Source: Aselliscus stoliczkanus
Taxonomy: Eukaryota; Chordata; Mammalia; Chiroptera; Hipposideridae
Reading direction: 5' to 3'
Length of the DNA: 64,000 nt
Assembly: GCA_033961575.1 (NCBI GenBank)
Contig: CM066737.1
Coordinates: forward strand, 65,244,771 to 65,308,770
Shown here: positions 1 through 9,985 of the stretch, in pieces
Layout of the letters: each line of letters opens with the position of its first letter
Numbering within the stretch: the first letter of the stretch is position 1
Translations under genes and position numbers: made by a program
Notes under the pieces: model-generated
Database searches by the model: none
Told to the model about the DNA's origin: nothing
What the model saw: the letters and a program-made list of their open reading frames with translations, nothing else

Positions 1-1614
1 TGATTTACAGGATAGCAAGTTTAAAATCAGAGTTGTTTTGAACCGCTGAATTTGTAGATAATTTGTTATGGCAGATAGGACACTATTACAACTAGTTATC
101 TTTTATTACAGTTTCAAAGTACAACGAAGATCTAATTAGCTATAGACATTTATTTCAGCCCTTTCACTCTTTAGCTCTTTACCTTTGTGCTCACAGTACT
201 TTTAAACAGCAGGCCAAACTGATAAGTTAACAGAATTTTTCATTTACTTTATATTTTCTCTCAATTCTTATCTACTGAGCCACATCAATTCACAATCCCT
301 TAAGAGTCCTATGAGATAAAATGTTTCTAACCCCTTAGTATTTATTTCATGCTTGATACATTGGAAATGTTTTTTATTTGATTAAATATTAATGATTCTA
401 CCTGGAAAACTACTTTCCCTGGATAGCAGTGATGTCATCAAAGAGAACTAACAAAGGAATAGAAAACAACTTGAACTGAGTTGAGGTTGCAGTGAATTCA
501 GTGTATATCAGTCAGTTATGTCAATAAATGAATAAAGTCCCTCAGGGAGGTGGGGGGTGCAGTGGGGTGCATATTTCAGAGAATGGAACAAAGAAAATCT
601 CAGCCTTAAAACAGAAAAAGACTTGCTTCAGGCTTGATGCCATTCTAGGTCTATATTATACCAATCATTAAAATTATGTTGTCATCAGAGAGACAAAGAT
701 CATAAGTACAATGGGTTAGTATAGAGGAGAGTACAGACTAATTTCATTCCAGAAGCTAGATTATCATTGTTTAGTAACTAAACAAGGTTTGGTAGAGAGA
801 GACTGTGCTAGTCTGATCCATAGTTAGGTTAAGTTTGAATCAGAAAATAATACTCCATAAAATAAATCTATTTATAGTTTGATATTCCACAGCTTATTTC
901 TCTTTTGGTGAATTTTAGTTTTAAAAGTGACACAATGTTTGTCACATTCCCTGCTCTAATGGAGGCTCTCCAGTTTTCCCACACCTTTAATATCCCCAGT
1001 AGAAATGAATGTGATCTTGCTTTGGTCACTGCTGTAGGTGATGCCTCCTGCCTTTAACATTGCTTCCTCATGATGCTGACTGAAAAACACACTATGAAAA
1101 GGCCACCATGTGCTGAAACAGGCTTACTAAGGTAGGGAGAAACTCTTTAATAACACACATATCTCAGCTACTCCCTAATAGTCCCAAAGATTTTATGATA
1201 TTTTGTGCAAACACAACATTTCTGCTTCTATTCCATCCTCCTATTTTCTGAATAATCAAACGTGAGTCTCTAGGGGGTTGGCCAGAGGACCAATATCTAA
1301 TTATCTGTGGTATCCGTCCAATAACCCTCCTGAAGTATACCTAGATCACAGCCAAGACCCACCTGTCTCTGTTGGTTATCATCCTCACTTCCTCCTAGAA
1401 TCCTGCAATGAGCCTATTACATATAAGATTTGTATTTCACTTTGTAACTTTTGCTACATGTGATGAAAGTTATTAACATTATTGACAGGATTTAAAACCT
1501 AAAATTATTTCAAATAATATACTGACTTTCATCTGAAATACACTAGGGACTATATACATAGAGGTGAGACCTAGATATCAATTTCGTATTTTTTTAAATC
1601 TTGAAGTGATTATT
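1..1614. other. Unassigned AT-rich DNA
   Basis: I see no gene, RNA or clear transposon here. The longest reading frame is 61 codons with no recognisable motif. A G-rich patch near 541-575 and ordinary A/T runs are the only compositional features. Confidence 0.5.
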
Positions 1615-1615
1615 A

Positions 1616-1792
1616 TGCACAGTAAACTTTGAGAATCATATTCTAACTAAGGAAGTCTTCCACAAATTCAAGATCTTAAAATTCTGATCCTGATTCAGTA
1701 GGTCCTGGGTGAAAACTGATATTTTTCATTTCTAACAACCTCCCTTATGATGCCAATCTGCTGGTCTATTGACCACGCTTGAAATAGTAAAA
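1616..1792 (-). mobile_element. MER20-like hAT DNA transposon fragment
   Basis: The stretch reads like a decayed MER20-type element in reverse. It has AAACTTTGAGAATCA at one end, ATTCTGATTCAGTAGGTC in the middle, then CATTTCTAACAA and a closing CTGGTCTATTGACCACGCTT. MER20 is a short non-autonomous hAT-Charlie element of placental mammals. The match is from recognition only; divergence is high and the outer ends are blurred. Confidence 0.65.
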
Positions 1793-2425
1793 GCCTACAG
1801 CATTATGTATAGATTTCAGACATCAGCGTTAATTGGCAGAACTTGGATCTTTGCTCTCATTAATCCCCTCTTCTTCCTGATTCCATGTGGTAGTGTCCAT
1901 TTCCAGTAGAATTATAGTAATAGAAGGTAACTTCCTTCCTTCCTTTCAATCTCTTTAGGTAGACCATCCCAAGAAAGAGTTATGGATTTTATTGATGAGA
2001 CTGGAAAACGAATTCTCACATACTTGTCAACACTAAGATTCATTTGTCTTTCTCATTTGGAGTAGACTACCTTTGGGAACTGAAATTCTCATGCATGTGA
2101 TAAGCAGTTGTAGTTTCTAGTGACAGTGAAGACAAATTTAATTCTGGCAGGAAGCCTGATTCTGGCCTCAACTGCATTTTCAAAACCTGTTTTACCAGCC
2201 TTTATTTGTTTAACAATTTGATATTCCTCTGACTCTTGTGTTTATATTTCTCAATTACTTGCATGTTTTGAATAGGCAAAGCATACAAAAATTCTGGCAC
2301 ATTTTGTTTTACATTTGAACAAGAAAAAAGAAAATATAAATCAGTAACAAAGAAGAACAAAGTGCAGTGAGGGGAAGTACACATGTACCTGCATACACAT
2401 TTGTATTTTCCTACTAATCTGTTAA
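1793..2425. other. Unassigned DNA
   Basis: No repeat or gene recognised. A reading frame of 93 codons runs on the minus strand (2202-2483), but it overlaps the following L1 tail and has no protein signature. Confidence 0.45.
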
Positions 2426-2570
2426 AAATGGAAGAAGAACTGACTCTGGGTGGTGAACATACAATGTGATATATAGACGACATAGTACAGAATTGTACAC
2501 CTGAAATCTATGTAACTTTACTAACAATTGTCACCCCAATTAACTTTAATAAAAACAATTGAAGTAATGC
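2426..2570 (+). mobile_element. L1 3' end, 5'-truncated
   Basis: This is the terminal part of a lineage-specific L1 3' UTR in sense orientation. It begins near GAAGAAGAACTGACTCTGGG, passes TGTGATATATAGACGA and ends with TTGTCACCCCAATTAACTT and an A-rich tail. The same terminus, in reverse, opens the L1 copies near 16.5, 40.0, 49.2 and 53.2 kb. Severe 5' truncation is normal for L1. Confidence 0.85.
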
Positions 2571-2591
2571 TTTAGCTCAATATGTTTGATT

Positions 2592-2805
2592 TTCATTTTT
2601 AAAAGATTTTTATTAAAATATAGCTAACATACAATGTTATATTAGTTTCAGGTGTACATCAGTTATTCAACAGTACCCACCTAACACAGAGTTATTGCCA
2701 CATTATTCATTATATTCCCTGTGCTAAAGAAGTGATTACCATGATAAGTCCAGCAACCATCTGACACTGTACCATACTATCACAATATTACTGATATTTT
2801 CTCCC
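2592..2805 (-). mobile_element. Older L1 3' UTR fragment
   Basis: Reverse of a common mammalian L1 3' terminus: TAGCTAACATACAATGTTAT, then ATTAGTTTCAGGTGTACATC and a block ending near TTACTGATATTTTC. It abuts the next L1 3' end at about 2812. It could be a separate truncated insertion, or an extra tandem unit of the 3' UTR that follows. Confidence 0.7.
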
Positions 2806-3462
2806 CTTTTTAAAATTTTCAATTAGAGTTGATATTGAATATTATTTTATAGTAGTTTCAAGTGTATAGCATAGTGGTTAGACAGTTATATAATTTAGGA
2901 AGTGATCCCCCTGACTAGTAACACCTGGCACTATACATAGTTATTACCATATTATTGATTATATGTCCTGCAATTTACATCCCCATGACTATTTTGTAAC
3001 TACCAATTTGCATTTCTTAATCCCTTCACCTTTTTCATCCTGCCCCGAACCCCCTCCTATCTATCACCCCAATAGATCTAGTACCCATCTGACAACACAC
3101 ATAGTTATTATATTATTGACTATATTCCTTTTGTTATACCTACATCCCCATGACTACTGTGCAACAACCAATTTGTACTTCTTAATCCCTTTACCTTTTC
3201 ACATACCCCAAACCCCCTCCCATCTGGAAACCAACAAAATGTTCTCTGTATTTATGAGTTTGTTTCTGTTTCATTTGTTTGTTTATTTTGTTCCTTAAAT
3301 TCCACTTAAGTGAAATGATATGATATTTGTCTTTCACTGTCTGACATACTCAACTCAGGACAATACCCTCTAGGTTATCCATGTTGTCACAGGTGGCAAT
3401 ATTTCCTTCTTTTTTATGGCTGAGAAATATTCCACTGCACTCTATGAAGAGTATCATCAGCT

Positions 3463-3534
3463 TCCCTGATGGTCTAGTGGTTAGGATTTGGCATTCTCAC
3501 CACCATGGCCCAGGTTCAATTCCTGGATGGGGAA
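3463..3534 (+). pseudogene. tRNA-Glu (CTC) pseudogene
   Basis: A 72-nt stretch lines up end to end with a mammalian tRNA-Glu(CTC). The A box (TGGTCTAGTGG) and the B box (GGTTCAATTCC) are intact, the T stem is perfect (CCAGG/CCTGG), and the anticodon CTC sits in loop TTCTCAC. By my count there are about 13 changes from the standard gene as I recall it, mostly CG to CA or TG, as expected from decay of methylated CpG. These changes leave two mismatches in the anticodon stem and weaken the acceptor stem, so it is unlikely to give working tRNA. It lies in a block that interrupts a half-L1 3' UTR. No SINE body follows it, so it is not simply a SINE head. Confidence 0.8.
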
Positions 3535-3679
3535 CAATGTTTTTATTCATTAGTAATCTATAGAATTCCTTTTAAATGATTAACATTGTTTTTGTAATTA
3601 TAATGTCATTAATATTTTATGCAAATACAAGTACCTGCATAAATATGTATATATTTAAATATGTTCCTCCCCTTACACA

Positions 3680-4060
3680 AATAATACCAATCTATATACA
3701 CTTTTCTGCACGTTTCCTTTTCACTTAATGATGTATTTTAGAAATGATTTCAGGTTAGACAAAAAGAACTTCCTCATTTTGTCTCATGGCACATAGGATT
3801 TCATTGTATGGATGTTTTGTAATTAGTCAAACCAGCTTCTTATTGATGGACACTTAGGTTATTTATAAACCTTGACTATTACAAACAACGCTGCCATAAA
3901 TAAACTTGCACATATGTCATTTTGCACATGTGGGGAAGAAATGTGAGAAATTGAAATGCTGGTTCAAAAGGTATGAGCATTTATGGATAGTGCCAGTATG
4001 CCCTCCTTAGAGATCAACCAACTTATGCTCCCACCAGCAATGTACAACATAAAAATCATT
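3680..4060 (-). mobile_element. Old L1 fragment
   Basis: Degenerate reverse of L1 3' sequence: TTATTGATGGACACTTAGG, then a run ending in CTGCCATAAATAAACTTGCA, and later CTCCCACCAGCAATGTA. The order fits the L1 ORF2 end and 3' UTR read backwards. It is more diverged than the half-L1 that surrounds this block. The flanking 3535-3679 and 4061-4160 are unassigned. Confidence 0.6.
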
Positions 4061-4160
4061 TTTAAAAAACTCATGTAGGTTTTCGTCAAAATTGATTTAA
4101 TCAGTTGTATTTCTGGACTTTTAGATTTTTCCCCCCTAAAATTCTGGTTTTACAAATATA

Positions 4161-4519
4161 GTAAGCCTCTGACTTATGAACATTTGGGTTGCGAACTTTC
4201 ACAGATACTAACGGACCTCACATTACAAACATTCATAGATGCGAACAAAACGCGGACGTAGCTCATGTGTCTGCTCTTGTCAGTTCACTCCATGCAGTCC
4301 CCTATATGCCAGTTGTTGTACTGTACCACCATTTTAAGGTAACTGTAAAAGTAAAAATAATTTATTTATAGTATTTTTGTGTGTGTTTAGTTTTTTTATG
4401 CTTTACATTGTATACTTGTGTCAAAGGTGTATAAGACTCACTTTGTCTGACTTACAAATGAAACCGACTTAGGAATGTTCTCCTGGAAGAGAACTTGTTC
4501 ATAAGTCGGGGACTTACTG
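4161..4519. mobile_element. Non-autonomous DNA transposon with inverted ends
   Basis: The left end GTAAGCCTCTGACTTATGAAC and the reverse of the right end, CAGTAAGTCCCCGACTTATG, form a diverged terminal inverted repeat. TA lies directly outside both ends, as expected for Tc1/mariner-class elements including Tigger. No transposase frame remains. The right end abuts half-L1 sequence that resumes at 4520. Family name not certain. Confidence 0.65.
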
Positions 4520-4598
4520 TATATGTACCACTTCTTCTTTATCCGTTCATTCATTCAAGGACACCCAGGTTGCCTTCATATCTTGGCTGTTGTAAATA

Positions 4599-5894
4599 CC
4601 AGGTCTGACAATTACGTTTGCGAACTTGCAACCATGTGCTTACATTGGTAGCACTGTACAAGTAGCTCAGTGAGGTTTCATAACCTTAGTATATAAGTGT
4701 CTTACAGCTGTGTTTGTGTTAACCTGTGGCAGTGTCTTGCTGAGTGACATTCCATTATTGTTGTTAGGTGTTTTGGTGTGCTGCCGCGAGAATGTCTGAG
4801 CTTGAATTAGATCAATGAACAAAAATTAAATTTGTTGTTACACTTGGCAAGAGTGGAAGTGAAAACGGGGCCATGTTAGTTCAAGTTTATGGGGATAATG
4901 CCATGAAGAAAATGGCAGTGTACAAATGGATTAACCATTTTTCTGAGGGGAGAGAACCGGTCACTGATGAAGAGAGGTCAGGGCAGCCAGTAACGAACAG
5001 AACTGATGAAAACTTTGCAAAAATTCATCAAATTATGTGACAACATCATCGGCTGACTGTGACAAGCATAGCAGACAAAGTAAACATCGATAGAGAAATG
5101 GTAAGGAAAATCTTAACTAAAAATCTTGGCATGAGAAAGACGTGTGCAAAAATGAGCCCGAAAGAGCTCACCAATGAATGAAAGCAAAGAAGAATCAAAG
5201 TTTGCCAAGACATTTTGGAGAGGCAAGATGATGTTTTGGACCATGTTATTACTGTTGATGAAACACGGGGGTACCTATACAACCCTGAAATGAACCATCA
5301 AAATGCACAATTGAAGTCAGCCAATTCTCCACCAGCAAAAAAATCCGTTAGTGCAAATCAAGAGTCAAAACTGTGTTGCTAATCATTTTTGATATCAGAG
5401 GAATGATTCATTATACATTTATACCAACTGGACAAACAGTTAGCCAAGTTTACTATTTGGCAGTGCTGAGAAGCCTGCTTGAAAAAGTTAGACGAAAACG
5501 ACATGAACTTTTCACCAACAATTAATGGCTCTTGCATCATGACAATGCACCAGCTTACACAGCACTGTCTATGAGGGAGTTTTTAGCCGGTAAACAAATA
5601 ACTATTTTGGAATACCCTCCCTACTCACCCAATCACTTCTTTCTTTACCTGAAGATAAAAGAAGTATTGAAAGGGAAACATTTTGATGACATTCGGGACA
5701 TCAAGGGTAATACGATGACAGCTCTAATGGCCATTCCAGAAAGAGTCCCAAAATTGCTTTGAAGGGTGGAGTAGGCACTGGCATCCATGCCTAGCTTCCC
5801 AAGGGGAGTACTTTAAAGGTGACTGTAGTGATATTCAGCAATGAGTTATGTAGCATTTTCCAAGATGAGTTTGCAAACGTAATTGTCAGATTCA
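4599..5894 (+). mobile_element. Mariner transposon, near full length (family 1)
   Basis: About 1.3 kb with terminal inverted repeats (AGGTCTGACAATTACGTTTG at the left; the right end reads GTAATTGTCAGA) and TA duplicates at 4597-4598 and 5895-5896. The flanks join cleanly as L1 sequence (GGCTGTTGTAAATA to CTGCTGCAATGAACA), which proves insertion into the half-L1. Three relatives lie at 32468-33758, 45448-46017 and 53713-54286. Confidence 0.93.
4792..5845 (+). pseudogene. Mariner transposase, broken (family 1)
   Basis: The reading begins with an ATG followed by SELELDQ and then a stop; the expected end is the stop near 5843-5845. Mariner transposases are about 345 residues: an N-terminal helix-turn-helix DNA-binding part and a DDD catalytic core that cuts and joins DNA in the nucleus. 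Visible core pieces are TVDET near 5253 (first Asp kept), HHDNAP near 5538 (second Asp kept) and PYSPNHFF near 5625. There the usual SPDLAPSDFF is shortened, so the third catalytic Asp is gone. Several stops and frameshifts elsewhere make it dead. The longest surviving piece is 76 codons (5532-5762). Confidence 0.9.
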
Positions 5895-5939
5895 TACTGC
5901 TGCAATGAACAGATAGATGAGCACGTGCCCTAGAAGCAG

Positions 5940-6277
5940 TGAAGAATGGCTTGCCATTTTGTCCACAGCCCCATCTTGTTAACTGTAAATTCCAAGAAAC
6001 AACCATTACCACTTCCCCAGGTGTTGCTAACTGATAAGATCGGCTAACGCTTGTTTTCGGCTTCTGTAATATGCTTCAATTGCTACCAGCTGCTTGAACT
6101 CTGCCAAACAGGATGCGGTTTTTGCCTTTATAAGCAAACCCCTGAGCTTACTCGGGGCCATGAGGTTTGGAGAGACATGAGACCTCTCACGGTAGCCGGC
6201 TTTTAGAATAAAGACTTCCAATTTGGCTTACTGACTACACTGTCTTCTGTTAAGTTTGCTGAATTCTAAATATAACA
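5940..6277 (+). mobile_element. Solo LTR of an endogenous retrovirus (ERV1-like)
   Basis: The 338-bp block begins TGAAGAATGG and ends TATAACA. It holds a TATA-like TTTATAAG near 6127, a GC-rich region downstream, an AATAAA polyadenylation signal near 6208 and a short T-rich U5-like end. GAAGCAG before and GTAGCAG after look like a target duplication with one change. The half-L1 sequence is continuous across it (CTAGAAGCAG to TTTGGGTTTG). No internal viral genes remain, as expected after recombination between two LTRs. Assignment to ERV1 rests on promoter layout alone. Confidence 0.68.
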
Positions 6278-6325
6278 GTAGCAGTTTGGGTTTGTTTGGA
6301 TCAATACCCGGAAGTGGGATTACTA

Positions 6326-6603
6326 GGTCCTTCTGTCTCTTGTTATCATCTTTATGTTAAAGTCTATTTGTCTGGTATAAGTATTGCTACTCTAGCCTTT
6401 GTTCGTTTGTTTCCATTTTCATGAAATATGTTTTTCCATCCCTTGACTTCCAGTCTGTGTGTGTCTTTTGATGTGAAGTAGGTGTCTTGTAAGCAGCATA
6501 TGTAAGGGTCTTGTTTTCTTATCTATTCAGCCCCCCTATCTTTTGATTGGAGATTTAGTCCATTTACATTGAAAGTAATTGTTGATAGGTATGTTATTGC
6601 CAT
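6326..6603 (-). pseudogene. L1 ORF2 5' remnant (endonuclease start), copy 1
   Basis: Minus-strand translation gives the start of an L1 endonuclease: an FNVNGLN-like opening, a WIRKQDPYICCLQ-like block with the conserved Gln that begins the catalytic region, a HRLEVKGW-like block, then AILIPDKIDF. After about 90 codons it runs into ORF2 C-terminal DNA in another frame. Endonuclease and reverse transcriptase activity are therefore impossible. Copy 2 ends at the same place (18347). Confidence 0.75.
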
Positions 6604-6734
6604 TTTATTATTCGTATTTTTATTTTATGTTTTTTCATCTTAAAGAAGTCCCTCTAAGCTTCTTTGTAATACTTGTTTGGTGTTGATGAAATTCTTTAGC
6701 TTTTCTTTGCTGGGAAGCTCTTTATCTGTCCTTC

Positions 6735-7100
6735 ATTTTTTTTTTTAAGATTTTATTGGGGAATTGGGGGAGGGGAATAGCTTTGGGGAATCAGAAAAAG
6801 GGAACAGACAAGTTGCTGTGCTTTTGTTCTTCAGTTTAGTTGTGGAGGACATCACTTCACTGGCCCATGTTGTTATTATCATTGCCACTCAGGGTAGCTC
6901 ACAGCAGCCCACTGCAGCAGGGGCTGCAGCCTACACTGTCGCTGGTGACTCATGGCAGCCCAGCTCCAGGTCAATATGTTGTTCACTATCTTAGCTGCAG
7001 AGGGTTCAGCATCACTGGCTCTCATGTGGGATCCAAACTGGGGCCCTGCTGCTCAGAGCTGGCACTCCCAAGCCAGCTCTTAATGCGCCACTCGACTGGC
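6735..7100 (-). mobile_element. Long tRNA-derived SINE
   Basis: Flanked by the 9-bp duplicate CTGTCCTTC at 6726-6734 and 7101-7109, inside ORF1. Sense runs from the tRNA-like head (reverse of GCGCCACTCGACTGGCC) through a GC-rich body with CTGCAGCAGGGGCTGCAG to a tail of AATAAAATCTT and A's (seen here as a T run). It is the same long form as 13055-13505 and 61218-61604. Confidence 0.9.
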
Positions 7101-7430
7101 CTGTCCTTCGATTTTAAATGATATATAGCTTTGCAGGGTACAGTAATTTTGGTTATAGGCCCTATGTTTTTATCACTTTGAATATCTCCTGCCAATCCCT
7201 TCTGGCCTGCAAAGTTTCTATTGAGAAATCAGCTGACATTCTTATGGGGGCTCCCTTGTAGGTAACTAACTGCTTTCCTCGTGCTGCTTTTAAGATTTCT
7301 CTTTGTCTTTAACCTTTGGCATTTTAATTATGATGTATCCTGGTGTTGGCCTCTTTGGGTTCATCTTGTTTGGGACTCCCTGCACTCCCTGGGCTTATAT
7401 ATCTATTTCCTTCACCAGGTTAAGGTAAGT

Positions 7431-7938
7431 GTTGTTTTTTTTAATCAAGATTTTATTCTGGAATTGGGGTAGGGGAACAGTGTTGGGGAATTGAGGAAGG
7501 GGACCAGCCAAGTTGTTGTTCTTCAGTCTTTGTTGTGGGGGGCACCAGTCACCATCTGGCTGCCCATCGGCAGCTTGTGGCCTCTAAGCTCAAGGTGCTG
7601 TGTTCAATCTTACTTGCAGGTGGGTGTAGCCATCCCATGCGGGAGTCGAACCAGCAGCCTTATTGTTAAGAGCGCATGCTCTATCCACTAACCCATCCAG
7701 GTGGCAGCTCAGCTCAAGGTGCCAAGTTCAGTCTTAGTTGGGGGTGAGCGTAGCCCACCATCAAACAGGCAATCTTGTTGTTACACCGGCTGAGCCATCC
7801 TGCTACCTGTTGGCAGCTCAGTGCTAGCTCAGCTTGGGCGCAGCATCGCTGGCCCATTTGGGAATCAAACTGGCAGCCCTGTTGCTCAGAGCATGCGCTC
7901 TTAAGCCAACTCAAACAACTGAGCCACTCAGCAAGCCC
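7431..7938 (-). mobile_element. Composite tRNA-derived SINE with several heads
   Basis: About 508 bp, flanked by AAGGTAAGT (7422-7430) and AAGGGAAGT (7939-7947). In sense it starts with a tRNA-like head with a B box (reverse of GGGAATCAAACTG) and a unit ending GCCAACAGGTAGCAGGATGG. A degenerate second unit follows, then another head with a good B box (reverse of GGGAGTCGAACCAG), a body, and the shared tail of CCCCAATTCCAGAATAAAATC. So two clear and one weak tRNA-like units are joined in one retroposed unit. Confidence 0.85.
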
Positions 7939-8420
7939 AAGGGAAGTTTTCTGTCATTATTTCTTCAAGTAGATTTTCAAGTTCTTGCTCTCTCTCCTCC
8001 TTCTGGTATCCCTAGGATGCAAATGTTGGTATGCTTGATTTTGTCCCAGAGGCCTCTTAAACTCTCCTCAGTTATTTGAATTTGAATTCTTTTTTTCTTT
8101 TTGCTGTTCTGATTGGGTGTTTTATGCTACCTTACTTTCTATATTGCTGGTTTGATCCTCTACTTCATCTAATCTACTGTTGATTCCCTGTAATGTATTA
8201 TTAATTTCTGTTATTGTATTCTTTATTTCTGATTGGTTCTTTTTTTATGTTTCCTATCTCCATTTTTATGTTTGCTATCTCTTCGTGGAAGTTCTCCCTG
8301 AGATAATTGAGCATTTTTATAACCAGTGTTTGTAATTCTGTGTCTGGTAGTTTGCTTGTGTCCATTTTGTTTAATTATTTTTCTGAAGCTTTGTTCTATT
8401 CCTTTTTGGGGGACATGTTT

Positions 8421-9985
8421 CTTTGTCTCCCCATTTGGCTGCCTCCCTATGTGTGTTTCTATGTGTTAGGTAGGGCTGCTATGCCTCCTGGTCTTAGCAG
8501 TGTGGCCTTATGTAGTAGGTGTGATGTGGGGCCCAGTGGCACAGTCTTCCTGGTCACTTGAGCCATGCACTCCAGGTGAATACCTTGTGTGGGTTGTTTG
8601 TGCCCTCATCTTATAGTTGAGCCTTGGTTGCTATTTGCACATGAATTGGAGGGATTGACTCCTGGGCTCATTGATTGTAGGGACTGGCCATGACTATAAT
8701 GGAAGAGTTGTTGTGCAGAGGCTGACTCTGCAGAGTAGGATCTGCCTCAGTAGGGCACTGGAGCCTGCCTAGTGTGCTCCTTGGGTGTCATTTTTGGAGA
8801 CAGCTGGGTGATGCTTCAGCTCATTTTGAAGCTGATCATTGAGGGTGCCAGCCCCAGGACTACCTTGAAAGGGATCTCCTGCAAATTCAGCCACAGCCTG
8901 TGCTCCACCCGGGGTCACCTGGCAGGAGTCACAAAGAAATCCGCAGATGGCTGCCTCCTATGTGCTTGGAAGTGCCTCAAGAGGCCAAGTCTAGAACCAA
9001 GGCCGGCTGCCACTAGCGCTGGATCAGAGCTGCTCAGCCAGAGCCTGGGACACGCTTAAGCCAGATGCTGCTTGTTTGGGTTCTGTGAACCTTTGAGAGG
9101 CCCTAGGAAAGTCTGCAGTGTAAGCCAAGGCAGGCAGTTTGTAGGAAAAAACCACTGGAAGGGGCTTGGGCGTGCCTGAAAGTTGGGCAGAGCTGGGTTT
9201 CAAATTAGCAGGGCGTGGCAAATGTTCAGCCTTCTGTGTCTGCATTCTAGGAAGGGGAGGGCTCAACAAAGAAACAATGGCCCCCACCAGCTACTCCATC
9301 CAGGACAAAGCTGCCCATCCAGCTCCTGTCTCAAGCCAGACAACTCAGTTCCCTGTTGCCTCTCCAGCTTCTGCCCCAGCGGTGGTCAGAGCCAGTGATT
9401 GCATCGGTAAGTCCCTGTGTGGTCCCTTTAGGAGGAGCACCTCGGACTCCAGCCTCACTACGTCAGGCCACAATTACTACTGGTTTTTCGGACTTCTCTC
9501 TCCAGCACTGGAACCCTGGGCTGGGCAGGGCCTGGGACCTCTTGCTCCTCGGGGCAGAGGGGAGGAGGTAGGGGGGCAAAGGCCTCCACAGCTGAGATAT
9601 CCCTCCTGATTTTTAATGGTTACACACTCGTGTGGGACCAGCCCATTCCATGTTTCTTCCCTTTCTGCTAATCTCAGGGCTTTTGCTGCATGTTCTTTAG
9701 TTGTAGGAATTTGGTTCAGCTAGATTTTAGGTGATTCTCAATGATGGTTGTTTTGTAGTTGAGCTATAATTTTGTTTTTTTGGTTTTTTTGCTTTTGTTT
9801 TTTTTTTGTTTTTTTGAGGGCAGTGTCACTGGCCCTCATATGTAGGACCGAACCTGGGCTGCTGGCTTCCCAAGCCAGCGCTTAACCACCGCACCACTCG
9901 GCCGGCCCAGATGTGGTCTTGAGAGAAGGTGAGTATAGCATTTACAAACTGTGTCATCTTGACCAGAGCCCCTCAGTGCTTCTTG
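8421..9985 (-). promoter_or_regulatory. L1-type 5' UTR, type A (copy 1)
   Basis: GC-rich region upstream of ORF1 on the minus strand, reaching a 5' terminus near 9985 (reverse of CATCTTGACCAGAGC). L1 5' UTRs carry an internal RNA polymerase II promoter. The region is collinear with 19546-21053 in copy 2: both have TTGGGTGT, GGTGATGCTTCAGCT/GGTGGTGCTTCAGCT and a CTCCAG-rich block. It creates spurious reading frames of up to 147 codons that have no protein signature. A SINE lies inside at 9772-9908. Confidence 0.65.
9772..9908 (-). mobile_element. Short tRNA-derived SINE
   Basis: Reverse of the short head-only form: T-rich tail, then GAGGGCAGTGTCACTGGCCC, B box in reverse (GGACCGAACC), and the head start ACTCGGCCGGCCC. 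Compared with half-L1 copy 2, the L1 is interrupted just after TATAATTTT and resumes at ATGTGGTCTTGAG. A target duplication is not clear. Confidence 0.88.

Larger units (their letters stand above)
6640..8420 (-). pseudogene. L1 ORF1 relic, copy 1
   Basis: ORF1 encodes the L1 RNA-binding chaperone: a coiled coil, an RRM and a C-terminal domain. The minus strand shows the expected 3' part, with the stop TAA at 6640-6642 and coding for the LSADFSAE / LQARR-type region around 7150-7230. The coiled-coil part runs toward 8400. SINEs at 6735-7100 and 7431-7938 split it, and many stops are present. The start near 8415 is a guess. Confidence 0.75.
2812..9985 (-). mobile_element. Half-L1 (HAL1-like) copy 1, interrupted many times
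   Basis: Read on the minus strand, this element has a GC-rich 5' UTR (9985 to about 8421), ORF1 (8420 to 6640), the first part of the ORF2 endonuclease (6603 to about 6326), then an abrupt join to the ORF2 C-terminal end and the 3' UTR (6325 to 6278, 5939 to 5897, 4596 to 4520 and 3446 to 2812). Most of ORF2, including the reverse transcriptase, is missing. Without its insertions it is about 3.4 kb. Inserts are a block at 3447-4519, a mariner, an LTR and three SINEs. Half-L1s are known mammalian non-autonomous L1 derivatives that keep ORF1 and lose ORF2. Copy 2 at 15.9-21 kb shares the deletion point, so it is a family feature and not local damage. Exact family name is not known to me. Confidence 0.75.

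Noticed and set aside
4189..4371. 60-codon frame in the DNA transposon at 4161-4519
   Set aside because: No transposase motif; the element is too short to be autonomous.
9166..9609. 147-codon frame in GC-rich DNA
   Set aside because: It lies in the half-L1 5' UTR, has no motif, and is not kept in frame in the homologous region at 19.6-21 kb.
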